From the NCBI GenBank assembly GCA_002371025.1, contig DFFQ01000183.1, positions 1-6,752 of the forward strand: 6,752 bases of DNA, written 5' to 3'. Below, piece after piece: positions 1-6,692 of the stretch. Numbering within the stretch: the stretch's first letter is position 1; the number at the start of each line of letters is the position of its first letter. This DNA is from Lachnospiraceae bacterium UBA3772. GTDB taxonomy: Bacteria; Bacillota; Clostridia; Lachnospirales; Lachnospiraceae. Below the pieces are notes generated by a model, which worked only from the letters and a program-made list of their open reading frames with translations, was not told the origin of the DNA and searched no databases. The position numbers and the translations under genes were made by a program.

Positions 1-416
1 GTAATCTGGCGGTTCATCTCCTCCGGCCACGGAGAGTAAATATTATGCGTGCGAAGTCCAGCCTCCACATGCCCAACAGGTATCTGCTGGTAGAAAGCAG
101 CCAAAGCAGCTGCTGTAGAAGTGGTGGTATCACCATGAACCAGCACCACATCCGGTTTGCACTCCTTGAAAACATCGCGCATTCCGGTAAGCACACGGGC
201 CGTCACGTCATACAGGTCCTGACCTTGCTTCATGATATTCAAATCATAGTCGGGCTTTACGTCGAAAATGGTCAATACTTGATCCAACATTTCGCGATGC
301 TGACCTGTCACACAAATAATCGTTTCAAACTCTTTCGGGTACTTCTGAAACTCCTTTACCAGCGGACACATCTTAATAGCCTCTGGACGTGTCCCAAAAA
401 CTAGCATTATCTTCAT
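1..416 (-). CDS. wecB: UDP-N-acetylglucosamine 2-epimerase (non-hydrolysing), N-terminal part, cut by the window edge
   Basis: The reverse strand, read from the ATG at 414-416, gives 138 codons before the left edge of the window; the C-terminal part (normally about 370-380 residues in total) is missing. The protein opens [15 protein letters not shown], with R10 and K15 at the positions of the conserved substrate-binding Arg and Lys of E. coli WecB. Further signatures are VTGQHREML (36-44), VLVHGDTTT (91-99, D96), GHVEAGLRT (115-123, H116 and E118) and PWPEEMNR (129-136, E132). This cytoplasmic enzyme interconverts UDP-GlcNAc and UDP-ManNAc. It begins 18 bases after the deacetylase stop and has no Shine-Dalgarno sequence, as is usual in Bacteroidota. 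The region is visibly richer in G+C than the genes upstream of it. The related FnlC epimerases have a different N-terminus, so a ManNAc-forming WecB is favoured. Confidence 0.95.
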   Translation of the reverse strand, partial: MKIMLVFGTRPEAIKMCPLVKEFQKYPKEFETIICVTGQHREMLDQVLTIFDVKPDYDLNIMKQGQDLYDVTARVLTGMRDVFKECKPDVVLVHGDTTTSTAAALAAFYQQIPVGHVEAGLRTHNIYSPWPEEMNRQI

Positions 417-434
417 TTGGTTTTCTGTTTATGT

Positions 435-1466
435 TTACAAAAATTCTAATACTATCGCCACCAATGCTATGAATAACATTAAATAAAAAAAAGTATAAAC
501 AATAAAATATTTTTTATTCAATAGAGCTATGTTTTGGAACCTCATAAAATTATAACCTATTGCTTTTATTATTCCCCACGATGATGAACACAAATCAATG
601 ACCTGATCAGTATTTGAAGGTATAATATCCTTCCTGCAATCTGCGATATCAGAAAAAACATAGCCTTTTTGCTGTGCGTATGCAACCATCGCCCTAAATT
701 TCTTATAAGCAGATTTATTTGCCCAAACCCTCTTTTTACAAAAGAAGAATACCTTTATGAAGTTCCACGAATGCATTGTAAGCGTAATATTGTCCAAAGC
801 ATTCTGGTCTATTAATGCCTTAAACTCACCAAGTTGAGTATCTGCTGCATCTATATTAAACACTTTCTCCCTCTTTCCAAAGCGGAAACCTATATAACGG
901 GTATTTGGGAAGGCCACACTGTCCTTATAATCAGTAACATTATTTTTTGTATTGATGTCATTCTGATTCACATGACACATTTTTTCGCATTCATAGCAGT
1001 ACGATAAATCTATAACACCACTACCAAAAACTTCGCGTATAACTTCATACATCTCTGGATCTGCACCATACCTACCTATTCGAAAAACGAACTTCTCTTT
1101 GTCGCTAAGGAAGCGTTCTGCTAATTGTTTTGTTTCAGCAAGTATTTCACGTTTTTCTTGCATTCCATATTTCCAGAAGTAGGTCTGTTCATCTTCACCA
1201 GTTATATAATTAGGATGCAAATGTACATAAGCATTTTGTCCTGCCGCGTGGATTTTTTCTACAATGGTCTTTGTAAATTCTTCACCATACCGATTGGCCT
1301 CTGGGATATCAACAAAGAAATTAATTGGGATATTTAATTCCTTTCCTAATGCAAGAATCTTATCCAGGCCCCAGTACTCTCCCTTTCTGTTTTTTCCCCA
1401 AATATACCTGTCCTGCCAATTGATATCGTGACACTCTGTGTCAACTGTTATATATATCCTTTTCAT
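435..1466 (-). CDS. NodB/CE4-like polysaccharide deacetylase family protein with C-terminal membrane anchor
   Basis: This 343-residue protein carries the landmarks of the divergent DTE-type (WalW-like) branch of the polysaccharide deacetylase fold. They are ITVDTE at 6-11 (D9 and E11 replace the usual DD motif), VHLHP at 81-85 (H82 and H84, likely metal ligands), FRIGRYG at 128-134 (equivalent of the RxPY/G motif), and LTMHSW at 229-234, followed by FSDIAD at 271-276. There is no signal peptide. Instead the last 25 or so residues (about 319-341) form one strongly hydrophobic segment, which suggests a cytoplasmic catalytic domain tethered by its tail. From the family, it may remove N- or O-acetyl groups from a sugar of the lipid-linked repeat unit; the substrate cannot be read from sequence. 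Its ATG overlaps the stop of the GT4 gene by four bases (ATGA, 1463-1466), which fixes the start and implies translational coupling. A non-catalytic relative is possible but the key residues look present. Confidence 0.82.
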   Translation of the reverse strand: MKRIYITVDTECHDINWQDRYIWGKNRKGEYWGLDKILALGKELNIPINFFVDIPEANRYGEEFTKTIVEKIHAAGQNAYVHLHPNYITGEDEQTYFWKYGMQEKREILAETKQLAERFLSDKEKFVFRIGRYGADPEMYEVIREVFGSGVIDLSYCYECEKMCHVNQNDINTKNNVTDYKDSVAFPNTRYIGFRFGKREKVFNIDAADTQLGEFKALIDQNALDNITLTMHSWNFIKVFFFCKKRVWANKSAYKKFRAMVAYAQQKGYVFSDIADCRKDIIPSNTDQVIDLCSSSWGIIKAIGYNFMRFQNIALLNKKYFIVYTFFYLMLFIALVAIVLEFL

Positions 1467-2632
1467 TCTTTCTCCAAAAAATTCACAAATGGTATAAGTG
1501 TCGTCTCGAATGATGTCGCCTTTAATAAAGCATTACGGTTCTCAACATCCTGTAAATATGGTGTAAGATTATCCATTATGTTTTTATTAGAGCCCTCCAA
1601 CTCAGTTAGAGTCCCCACATGGTAGTCTTTGATCTGAGTAGCTATATCACGTACTGCCGTCGTTGAAATCACATGTAAGCCAGCACAAACATATTCCAAA
1701 AACTTATTAGGATATGCAACATTATTTGTGACAAATTCTTGCCTCAACATAAAAGCAAAATCACCGGCACACAGCACTTTGCGCACCTCGTCACCAGAAT
1801 AGGAATCAATGATGATATCCTTAGATTGGTATTTTGAAATAGCTGCTTTGTTCCCTGATAGTATCAAAAGCTTTATCGATTTGGATGTTATAGAATTAAG
1901 TTCTTTAAACATTTTAACTGATTCATCTATGCATTGCCAAGGAGAGACCCCCCCCGAATAAATAAAGAGCGAATCATCATCTCCAATACCATATCGTTGT
2001 CTATATAGTACCCTATTTGACTTTGAAGAGTCAACATCAATTTGAGTCTGCGGTATGCCGCATGGGATTATAAAGAACGGCTTTTCTGAGATATCATATT
2101 CTTTCTCAACATATTGTTTAAGTGCTATCGATACTACATAAAAACCATCAAACTTTCTCAAATAGTGTCTTTCGTTTCTCTTAGCCATGATATAATAAAA
2201 TCTTTGGGCAAGTCTTGCAAGAATGGATTGCCTAGGGAATTCTATGAGCTCCTCATAAGCGCCATGCAAATCTGCTATCATTTTACTCTGAGGTGATAAT
2301 GCTCGTATCTTATCTACAATTGGCAATAGTAACGCGCCTGAAATAATAATCGCAGAATAAGAAGTGTCTGTTTCTGACACTAACTTTTTCACCTGCCTTA
2401 TCACCTCTCGCTCTTTTTGTTTATAATCAACAAACTTATGAGTTATTAGACAAAATCTACCAGTAGGTATTATTTCCTGAGGCTTTTCTAAAACTTTTTG
2501 ATCGCGAAAAACGACAAAATCTGTTTTTATACCATACACATCGTGAAGTGTAATTGCTCTATTTTTTACCAATCTCATTTCTCCCGTTGTGTTGTATAGA
2601 TTTCTATTGCTTATTAAAAGTATTTTTTTCAT
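1463..2632 (-). CDS. GT4-type (glycosyl transferases group 1) glycosyltransferase
   Basis: This 389-residue soluble protein has the two-domain GT-B layout. The N-terminal domain starts MKKILLISNRNLYNTTGEM and includes a DLHGAYEE motif (121-128) resembling the acceptor-side DxHG of capsule transferases. The C-terminal nucleotide-sugar domain opens with IYSGGVSPWQ (224-233) and contains FMLRQEFVTNNVAYPNKFLEYVC, described here as positions 294-316. That segment matches the GT4 pattern of LR.., then N.V..P.KF.EY..AG..VI. The usual proline of AGLPVI is a histidine here (H320). It presumably adds one sugar to the lipid-linked repeat unit at the cytoplasmic membrane face; donor and acceptor are unknown. 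The start lies 16 bases after the upstream remnant, with no Shine-Dalgarno sequence, and the stop overlaps the deacetylase start. A run of eight G (coding strand) encodes the two glycines of the YSGG motif. Confidence 0.88.
   Translation of the reverse strand: MKKILLISNRNLYNTTGEMRLVKNRAITLHDVYGIKTDFVVFRDQKVLEKPQEIIPTGRFCLITHKFVDYKQKEREVIRQVKKLVSETDTSYSAIIISGALLLPIVDKIRALSPQSKMIADLHGAYEELIEFPRQSILARLAQRFYYIMAKRNERHYLRKFDGFYVVSIALKQYVEKEYDISEKPFFIIPCGIPQTQIDVDSSKSNRVLYRQRYGIGDDDSLFIYSGGVSPWQCIDESVKMFKELNSITSKSIKLLILSGNKAAISKYQSKDIIIDSYSGDEVRKVLCAGDFAFMLRQEFVTNNVAYPNKFLEYVCAGLHVISTTAVRDIATQIKDYHVGTLTELEGSNKNIMDNLTPYLQDVENRNALLKATSFETTLIPFVNFLEKE
1948..1955 (-). repeat. G8 homopolymer (C8 on the + strand) inside the GT4 glycosyltransferase gene
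   Basis: Eight consecutive C on the plus strand read as G8 in the coding direction, in the codons TCG GGG GGG GTC for Ser-Gly-Gly-Val (residues 226-229). The frame is intact at this length. A gain or loss of one base would shift the frame in the middle of the protein, ahead of the donor-binding domain. Homopolymers of this kind are known slippage sites in surface-glycan genes of other bacteria. Whether this one varies is inference. Confidence 0.9.
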
Positions 2633-2648
2633 CTAATTTAACTATTTA

Positions 2649-2831
2649 TTAATTATTATTAACAGTGTTCTTTATCCGCCTATATATTCCTTCCTGTATA
2701 ACTTTAATAACTCTATCTTGAACGAGATAATTATATGCGTTTTCTTGTATAGTATGAACTTCAATTCTACCATCTAGTAGGTTTTCAATATTGTCATTCA
2801 ACTCTGATATGTTATCTACTATGACAGCCAT
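2649..2831 (-). CDS. Short open frame, probably the 3' remnant of a glycosyltransferase gene
   Basis: This open frame encodes 60 residues, starting MAVIVDNISELNDNIENLL and ending in KNTVNNN. I do not recognise it as an intact protein. Its texture (VIVDNISELNDNIENLL at 3-19, then IQENAYNYLV at 28-37) resembles the last 60-70 residues of GT4-type glycosyltransferases, where a [P/A]VIV.n..el..nI..LL segment is followed by a helix with ENAY..LV. That reading is tentative. The similarity may continue upstream of the ATG: the same frame stays open for nine more codons back to the TAA at 2859-2861, and beyond that TAA it is in frame with the deacetylase-like fragment at 2859-2930. A real translated small protein cannot be excluded. 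An AGGAG lies 14 bases before the ATG, which is rather far for a ribosome site. The stop lies 16 bases before the intact GT4 gene. Confidence 0.45.
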   Translation of the reverse strand: MAVIVDNISELNDNIENLLDGRIEVHTIQENAYNYLVQDRVIKVIQEGIYRRIKNTVNNN

Positions 2832-2858
2832 ACTTTTTTGTTCAACTCCTGTATAGAA

Positions 2859-2930
2859 TTAACCTCCTTGGGACCAACCGTTATCTCCTTCAGTATCAAC
2901 AGTAAAAAGAAGGGAATTCTTATCATACAT
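2859..2930 (-). pseudogene. N-terminal fragment of a TVDTE-type polysaccharide deacetylase gene
   Basis: A 23-codon frame starts at an ATG (2928-2930) nine bases after the flippase stop, exactly where the next operon gene would be expected. It reads MYDKNSLLFTVDTEGDNGW and ends four residues later at a TAA (2859-2861). The LLFTVDTEGDN..W block is the diagnostic opening of DTE-type NodB/CE4 deacetylases: a beta strand running into the catalytic or metal-binding D and E, then a tryptophan a few residues on. The intact deacetylase of this operon opens with the comparable ITVDTECHDINW but is otherwise a different sequence. The remaining 300 or so residues are absent. After the TAA the frame continues into the 60-residue frame at 2649-2831, as if an internal deletion had joined the start of one gene to the end of another. 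The assignment rests on about 15 residues. Confidence 0.6.
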
Positions 2931-2939
2931 CACGAAATA

Positions 2940-4415
2940 TTATATATTACTTAACTGCTTGACAGAACGATATAATTCTATAAAACGACGTTTCAGCAAT
3001 AGTCCATATGAGATTACCCAGATTAGTATAATGGGGGTTAATTTATATAAAGCATCGATATCCGTTTTGTCTGCTAATTTAAGTCGCGAAACTACTAACC
3101 ATATAATAAAGGCAAATAAGATATTAATTATGAGTAACAATAACAAATTGTTCCAGGGAAAAATGTCTTTAAAGCTCACTGATGCTATTTGAGAACTCAA
3201 TAATAGTTGAAATAATTGGACTAAATAAGTTGCAAGAATCGTTGAAACGGCAAATCCAAATAAGCCAGCGTTCAGGACATAATATGATATTAAGTTTAAT
3301 ATAATATTTAATCCAAGAGCGGCAGCAGAAGATAATAAAATCAGCATGCTTTTCCCATATGACCTAAGAATTAAACCAAAATAAGTAATCCTCGCTAATT
3401 CTACTAATACAAAGACCTGGAACAAGTGGAAACCACTAAGATATTTATCTGAATACAAAATACTTATTGCCTGTTTCGAGAACACAAATAACATTGCAAT
3501 AATTGGAAGAAGAAGAATGGCTACAATTTCAACGATGCGTTTCCACAAATCAATTGCATCTCTACTATTCCCTTTCCCAATCATTTTCACAACATATGGA
3601 GATATGACTGCTATAAAAGCGCCAGAAATAGCCGCAAGGGGGAGTTCTGTACACATATTTGAATATATAGCTAAATCATCTGGGCTATACAACCTTCCCA
3701 CAAATAATTTATCAATCTGAGAACATAAGCTTGCAGTTATTGTTGAGATACCTAGAGGGATGCAATAGACTGCCATTTCTTTAAGTAAAGGAATATTTAT
3801 CCAATCTTTTCCCTTAGTTAATGGTTTGGATGAATCAATAATAGTAAAAACACAAAAGGAAGAATCTACTAATAAAGTATATAAAAGGATTTGAAATAAT
3901 GAGCCTTCGGAACGACAGATGATGATGGTAACGATAACTGTTGTTATGCAACGTAAAAAGTTGGTAATTGTTGCTTTAATCGCCTTGTGTTGAGAAATTT
4001 GTATGCCACTATAGAATGAATAATAGATTTGCTCGACAGCCATAACAACTACTATAATTCTATATGTAACTAAATTATCATTATGGTAATAGTCAACTAT
4101 ATACTTATACCCTCCTATTAATACGATTGACATCACAAGGCAAATAATAGTAGCAATAAAATACAAATTACGTACTATTTTCGGGCATGAATGTTTCCCC
4201 TCATAAATAGGAATAAAATAATTAGGGGCATTTGAGAATCCTAAAGAAAAAACCGCAACGGCGATTGCTACCACCGTCAGAATCTGAGCTCTGTAGCCAT
4301 AATCAGCTAAGGATAAATACTCAGATATAATTCTCGTATTTATTATTGATGCTATATATGTAAGACCATTCGTAATGAGAATTAAGAATGAGTCCTTTAC
4401 GATATTACTTCTCAT
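2940..4415 (-). CDS. wzx: Wzx-type oligosaccharide flippase (MOP/polysaccharide transporter superfamily)
   Basis: This 491-residue, highly hydrophobic protein has roughly 14 candidate membrane segments (for example 9-30, 83-107, 117-138, 150-168, 292-312, 355-380, 384-404, 422-443 and 458-474), matching the 12-14 helices and the length usual for Wzx flippases. The N-terminus (VKDSFLILITNGLTYIASIINTRI at 6-29, cited by position) and the ADYG block at 37-40 fit the family's opening helix and the following loop. QIDKLFVGRLYSPDDLAIYS at 233-252 is the characteristic central block (IDK..ig...s...iaiYs). It should flip the undecaprenyl-linked repeat unit to the outer face of the inner membrane. The start overlaps the polymerase stop by four bases (ATGA, 4412-4415), so the two partners are probably translationally coupled. 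A remnant follows nine bases downstream. Substrate specificity cannot be inferred. Confidence 0.92.
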   Translation of the reverse strand: MRSNIVKDSFLILITNGLTYIASIINTRIISEYLSLADYGYRAQILTVVAIAVAVFSLGFSNAPNYFIPIYEGKHSCPKIVRNLYFIATIICLVMSIVLIGGYKYIVDYYHNDNLVTYRIIVVVMAVEQIYYSFYSGIQISQHKAIKATITNFLRCITTVIVTIIICRSEGSLFQILLYTLLVDSSFCVFTIIDSSKPLTKGKDWINIPLLKEMAVYCIPLGISTITASLCSQIDKLFVGRLYSPDDLAIYSNMCTELPLAAISGAFIAVISPYVVKMIGKGNSRDAIDLWKRIVEIVAILLLPIIAMLFVFSKQAISILYSDKYLSGFHLFQVFVLVELARITYFGLILRSYGKSMLILLSSAAALGLNIILNLISYYVLNAGLFGFAVSTILATYLVQLFQLLLSSQIASVSFKDIFPWNNLLLLLIINILFAFIIWLVVSRLKLADKTDIDALYKLTPIILIWVISYGLLLKRRFIELYRSVKQLSNI

Positions 4416-5791
4416 CTAGATAATCGTTTACCTATTCCAAATGATTTCATTCCATACATTATAAAAAAAACGACTAATGGAATGCGTACAATAGCAACCA
4501 AAATAGCTCCTGCATCCCCTCGGAAGGATGAGATAATAGCAACTGCGCTATACGCATATAAAGCAGCTAAATATGGATTATTATCTGAGCGTTTATACAA
4601 ATAATCTAGCCCAACTCCAATTAAAAACAATAAAATGAAAGTTCCCAAAATCCCATCGATAATATAGCCTTCGCCAACCAATGTGAATGCCCGGCTATAA
4701 GTTGAGCCAGAAAAAAAGTACTCATTATACCATTCACTTGCATTCCAGTTTTCTATTCCACCCCATAATATATTCATTATTGAACCCGGAGTTACCGAAG
4801 ACATTACGTCAGAGAGTATCATCAAGTAGCCTTTACATCCCTCGAGTCCTTTTTCGGAAATAAGAATTTGCAAATTTGAACCACAATCCAGAAAGTCAGA
4901 ATATAAAAACTCATAAAGTAAGGTGCTCCCTGTTAAGGGATCTCGATTCATTGCACCTGTTGAGAAGAAATATTTAAAATAATTAGAAAGAATCATCACT
5001 AATGCACCAATCGGGGCTACAATTAGCAGGGTTTTTGCACTAAGCCCTCCCCTCATGGCATAAACAAAAATAAGAATTATTATTAGACGTAAAATGGCGT
5101 CTCTTTCCCCGGTCAACAATGTGAAGTATGCAATGACTATAAAGCAAGGTATTAATAAGAGTCGATTTCTCTTTATATTTGTATCTAGGAAAAAGATTAT
5201 AGCAAATAAAAAAGTAATAATACGAGTGCAATACGTTGCAAATATCCAAAACATATTATGTTCAGCCCACTGATCTTGTTTGCTAGTAACGCCCTGCAAC
5301 TGAAGTATAATAGTAGATAAAACTAAAATCAATAAAGATACCTTAAGAATAGAATAAAAAATAGTTAAATCTTTCTGGTATTTTAAATTCCTTGCCTCAT
5401 TATAACCAGTATATTGAATCTCAGATGAGGATACTGGTATTAGAAAAGCTATAAGTGCAACTAAAATTAATTTGGAAGCAAAGGGGTTATAACCTCTCGC
5501 AATAACATCGTCTGGCGCTATCATTAGTATAATCGTATATGCGCAATTATATAAATAAAAGAACGCCGTAAACCAAAAATACGGATGAGAGAAATGAAGC
5601 TTTGATAACAATATTATAATCCCTGAATACGATGTTAATATTAATAAATGAGAAGCAGCGTCATTCGTTGTAGAAATCAATATATACGCAACAATTCCCA
5701 GTATAAAAACAAACAGCTTCTTTATATAATTATTGCTTCCCCGTCTATGACCCATTGTTATTCTCTCTTCTTTGTTTACAATATATCTCAT
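4412..5791 (-). CDS. wzy: Wzy-type O-antigen/capsule repeat-unit polymerase
   Basis: This 459-residue multipass membrane protein has about 12 hydrophobic segments (such as 24-41, 47-63, 70-91, 106-121, 142-166, 183-202, 209-226, 233-246, 253-275, 376-396 and 427-446). A long polar loop lies at about 276-370, as expected for the large periplasmic loop of Wzy polymerases. Family-like landmarks are LLTGERDAILR (225-235), the arginine-bearing motif after a membrane segment, LVGEGYIIDGILG (371-383) and SSFRGD (421-426). It would join flipped repeat units into polymer in the periplasm. Wzy proteins diverge strongly, so the call relies on topology, these motifs and its place between a transferase and the flippase. 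The first ATG overlaps the GT2 stop (ATGA, 5788-5791) and is preferred. An internal Met at residue 13 (MGHRRG) would also precede the first membrane helix and is the alternative start. Confidence 0.87.
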   Translation of the reverse strand: MRYIVNKEERITMGHRRGSNNYIKKLFVFILGIVAYILISTTNDAASHLLILTSYSGIIILLSKLHFSHPYFWFTAFFYLYNCAYTIILMIAPDDVIARGYNPFASKLILVALIAFLIPVSSSEIQYTGYNEARNLKYQKDLTIFYSILKVSLLILVLSTIILQLQGVTSKQDQWAEHNMFWIFATYCTRIITFLFAIIFFLDTNIKRNRLLLIPCFIVIAYFTLLTGERDAILRLIIILIFVYAMRGGLSAKTLLIVAPIGALVMILSNYFKYFFSTGAMNRDPLTGSTLLYEFLYSDFLDCGSNLQILISEKGLEGCKGYLMILSDVMSSVTPGSIMNILWGGIENWNASEWYNEYFFSGSTYSRAFTLVGEGYIIDGILGTFILLFLIGVGLDYLYKRSDNNPYLAALYAYSAVAIISSFRGDAGAILVAIVRIPLVVFFIMYGMKSFGIGKRLSR

Positions 5792-6666
5792 TTTCCCACT
5801 GCATGGGCAATTCGAGCTACGAATCTACTATAAATAACAGACAAGACTCCACTCTTGAGAAGTCTTCTTTCTTCCTTAAAGGAAACACCCGTTTTAAGGC
5901 AGATTAAACTATACTTTAAAAGAATCTCATTTTTTCTTTTTATACCTATATCAGCCTTTAATAGCTCTATGGTCCTTAAAGTATATCCTTTAAAGTTGTA
6001 AATTATTTTTTTATCCCCCATTGCGGTAAGTCCATCACTTCTATAATCTGCTATATATATTGGTTCATCAAAAAATAAAAGCTTATAGCCATCATTGGCC
6101 ATTCTGATAAAAGGGACGCCCGGGGCGATGTGATACTCTCCTTCTATTTCGGGATACTTATATTTCCTAAATACTTCAGTATAAAGGATATCGGCATGGT
6201 CGCCTGTCATTCCATGCTTAATCATCTCAGTCAATGACATAAACACGAAACTAGATTGTAGCCCTTTATGCACTTTCTCGCCAGCAGGAGTTTTCATGCC
6301 AGCACAAAGACCTGCGCACTTTTGATTTAAAGGGATTCTCCGTTCCCATTCAATTACTTTCTCAAGAGCATCGGGGACAAGCCAGTCATCTGAATCTAAC
6401 ATAAAAAACAAACGCCCTTCGGATACATCTAGGCCCTTATTGACTGCTCGATGTTTACCGCCATGATTGTTCTTTATTAGTTTTATAGGAAACGAGGAAT
6501 GCTCTTTAATTATAGCATCCATGATTTCCAAAGAAGAATCAGTTGATCCGTCATCAACCACTATCCATTCAAAGTTTTTAAAGCTTTGAATGGATAGTGA
6601 ATCATATACTCGTCTTATCGTATCAGAACGATTATATAGAGGGGTAAATACGCTAATATCTAGCAT
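5788..6666 (-). CDS. GT2-family glycosyltransferase
   Basis: This 292-residue GT-A fold enzyme opens with ISVFTPLYNR (4-13). It carries WIVVDDGSTD (34-43), the nucleotide-binding aspartates, then GGKHRAVNKGLD (69-80) and FMLDSDDWL (88-96), whose DSDD is the DxD-type metal/donor site. GDHADILYTEVFRKY (155-169) and YRSDGLTA (208-215) match the GD.....rtevl.k and Y..dGLS elements of capsule GT2 enzymes. No membrane helix is present, so it should act on the cytoplasmic face, adding a sugar to the lipid-linked repeat unit; the sugar is unknown. The ATG lies 26 bases after the dehydrogenase stop, without a Shine-Dalgarno sequence. The stop overlaps the polymerase start. An unusual perfect inverted repeat falls inside codons for residues 23-36. 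Confidence 0.93.
   Translation of the reverse strand: MLDISVFTPLYNRSDTIRRVYDSLSIQSFKNFEWIVVDDGSTDSSLEIMDAIIKEHSSFPIKLIKNNHGGKHRAVNKGLDVSEGRLFFMLDSDDWLVPDALEKVIEWERRIPLNQKCAGLCAGMKTPAGEKVHKGLQSSFVFMSLTEMIKHGMTGDHADILYTEVFRKYKYPEIEGEYHIAPGVPFIRMANDGYKLLFFDEPIYIADYRSDGLTAMGDKKIIYNFKGYTLRTIELLKADIGIKRKNEILLKYSLICLKTGVSFKEERRLLKSGVLSVIYSRFVARIAHAVGK
6559..6599. repeat. Perfect 16-bp inverted repeat with 9-base spacer inside the GT2 gene
   Basis: The left arm CACTATCCATTCAAAG (6559-6574) and the right arm CTTTGAATGGATAGTG (6584-6599) are exact reverse complements around a 9-base spacer (6575-6583). The repeat lies wholly in coding sequence, about 70-110 bases after the GT2 start, and encodes the residues just before VVDDGSTD. 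The transcript could form a 16-bp stem. No U-tract follows, so it is not a classical terminator. The arms stop matching at 6558 and 6600. Confidence 0.95.
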
Positions 6667-6692
6667 AGTTATACTTGATCACATTTAGTGAA

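Noticed and set aside
45..404. Long plus-strand open frame (119 codons) opposite the left-edge gene
   Set aside because: The minus strand in this interval encodes WecB with its full set of active-site motifs; the plus-strand translation has no family features and is a shadow frame.
485..492. A8 tract (T8 in coding strand), with another A8 at 4463-4470, as slippage switches
   Set aside because: Both encode hydrophobic membrane residues close to the end of their genes in AT-rich DNA, where such runs are expected and a frameshift would change only the last residues.
2859..2861. Readthrough or recoding joining the TVDTE fragment to the downstream frame into one functional 92-residue protein
   Set aside because: The stop is TAA, not the recoded TGA of selenocysteine, and the joined product would lack nearly all of a deacetylase domain; gene decay is simpler.
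2863..2869. AAGGAGG (coding strand) as a ribosome binding site for the 60-codon frame
   Set aside because: It ends 31 bases before the ATG at 2829-2831, too far to act, and Shine-Dalgarno sequences are not used consistently in this locus. It sits inside the broken deacetylase frame.
5040..5249. 69-codon minus-strand frame inside the polymerase gene
   Set aside because: It lies in another frame of the wzy gene, whose hydrophobic segments and TGERD motif run through it; no independent features.
6559..6599. Inverted repeat as an intrinsic terminator or an invertible promoter boundary
   Set aside because: No T-tract follows the stem in the direction of transcription and it is inside an intact coding sequence. 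The arms are 9 bases apart, too close to flank an invertible promoter.
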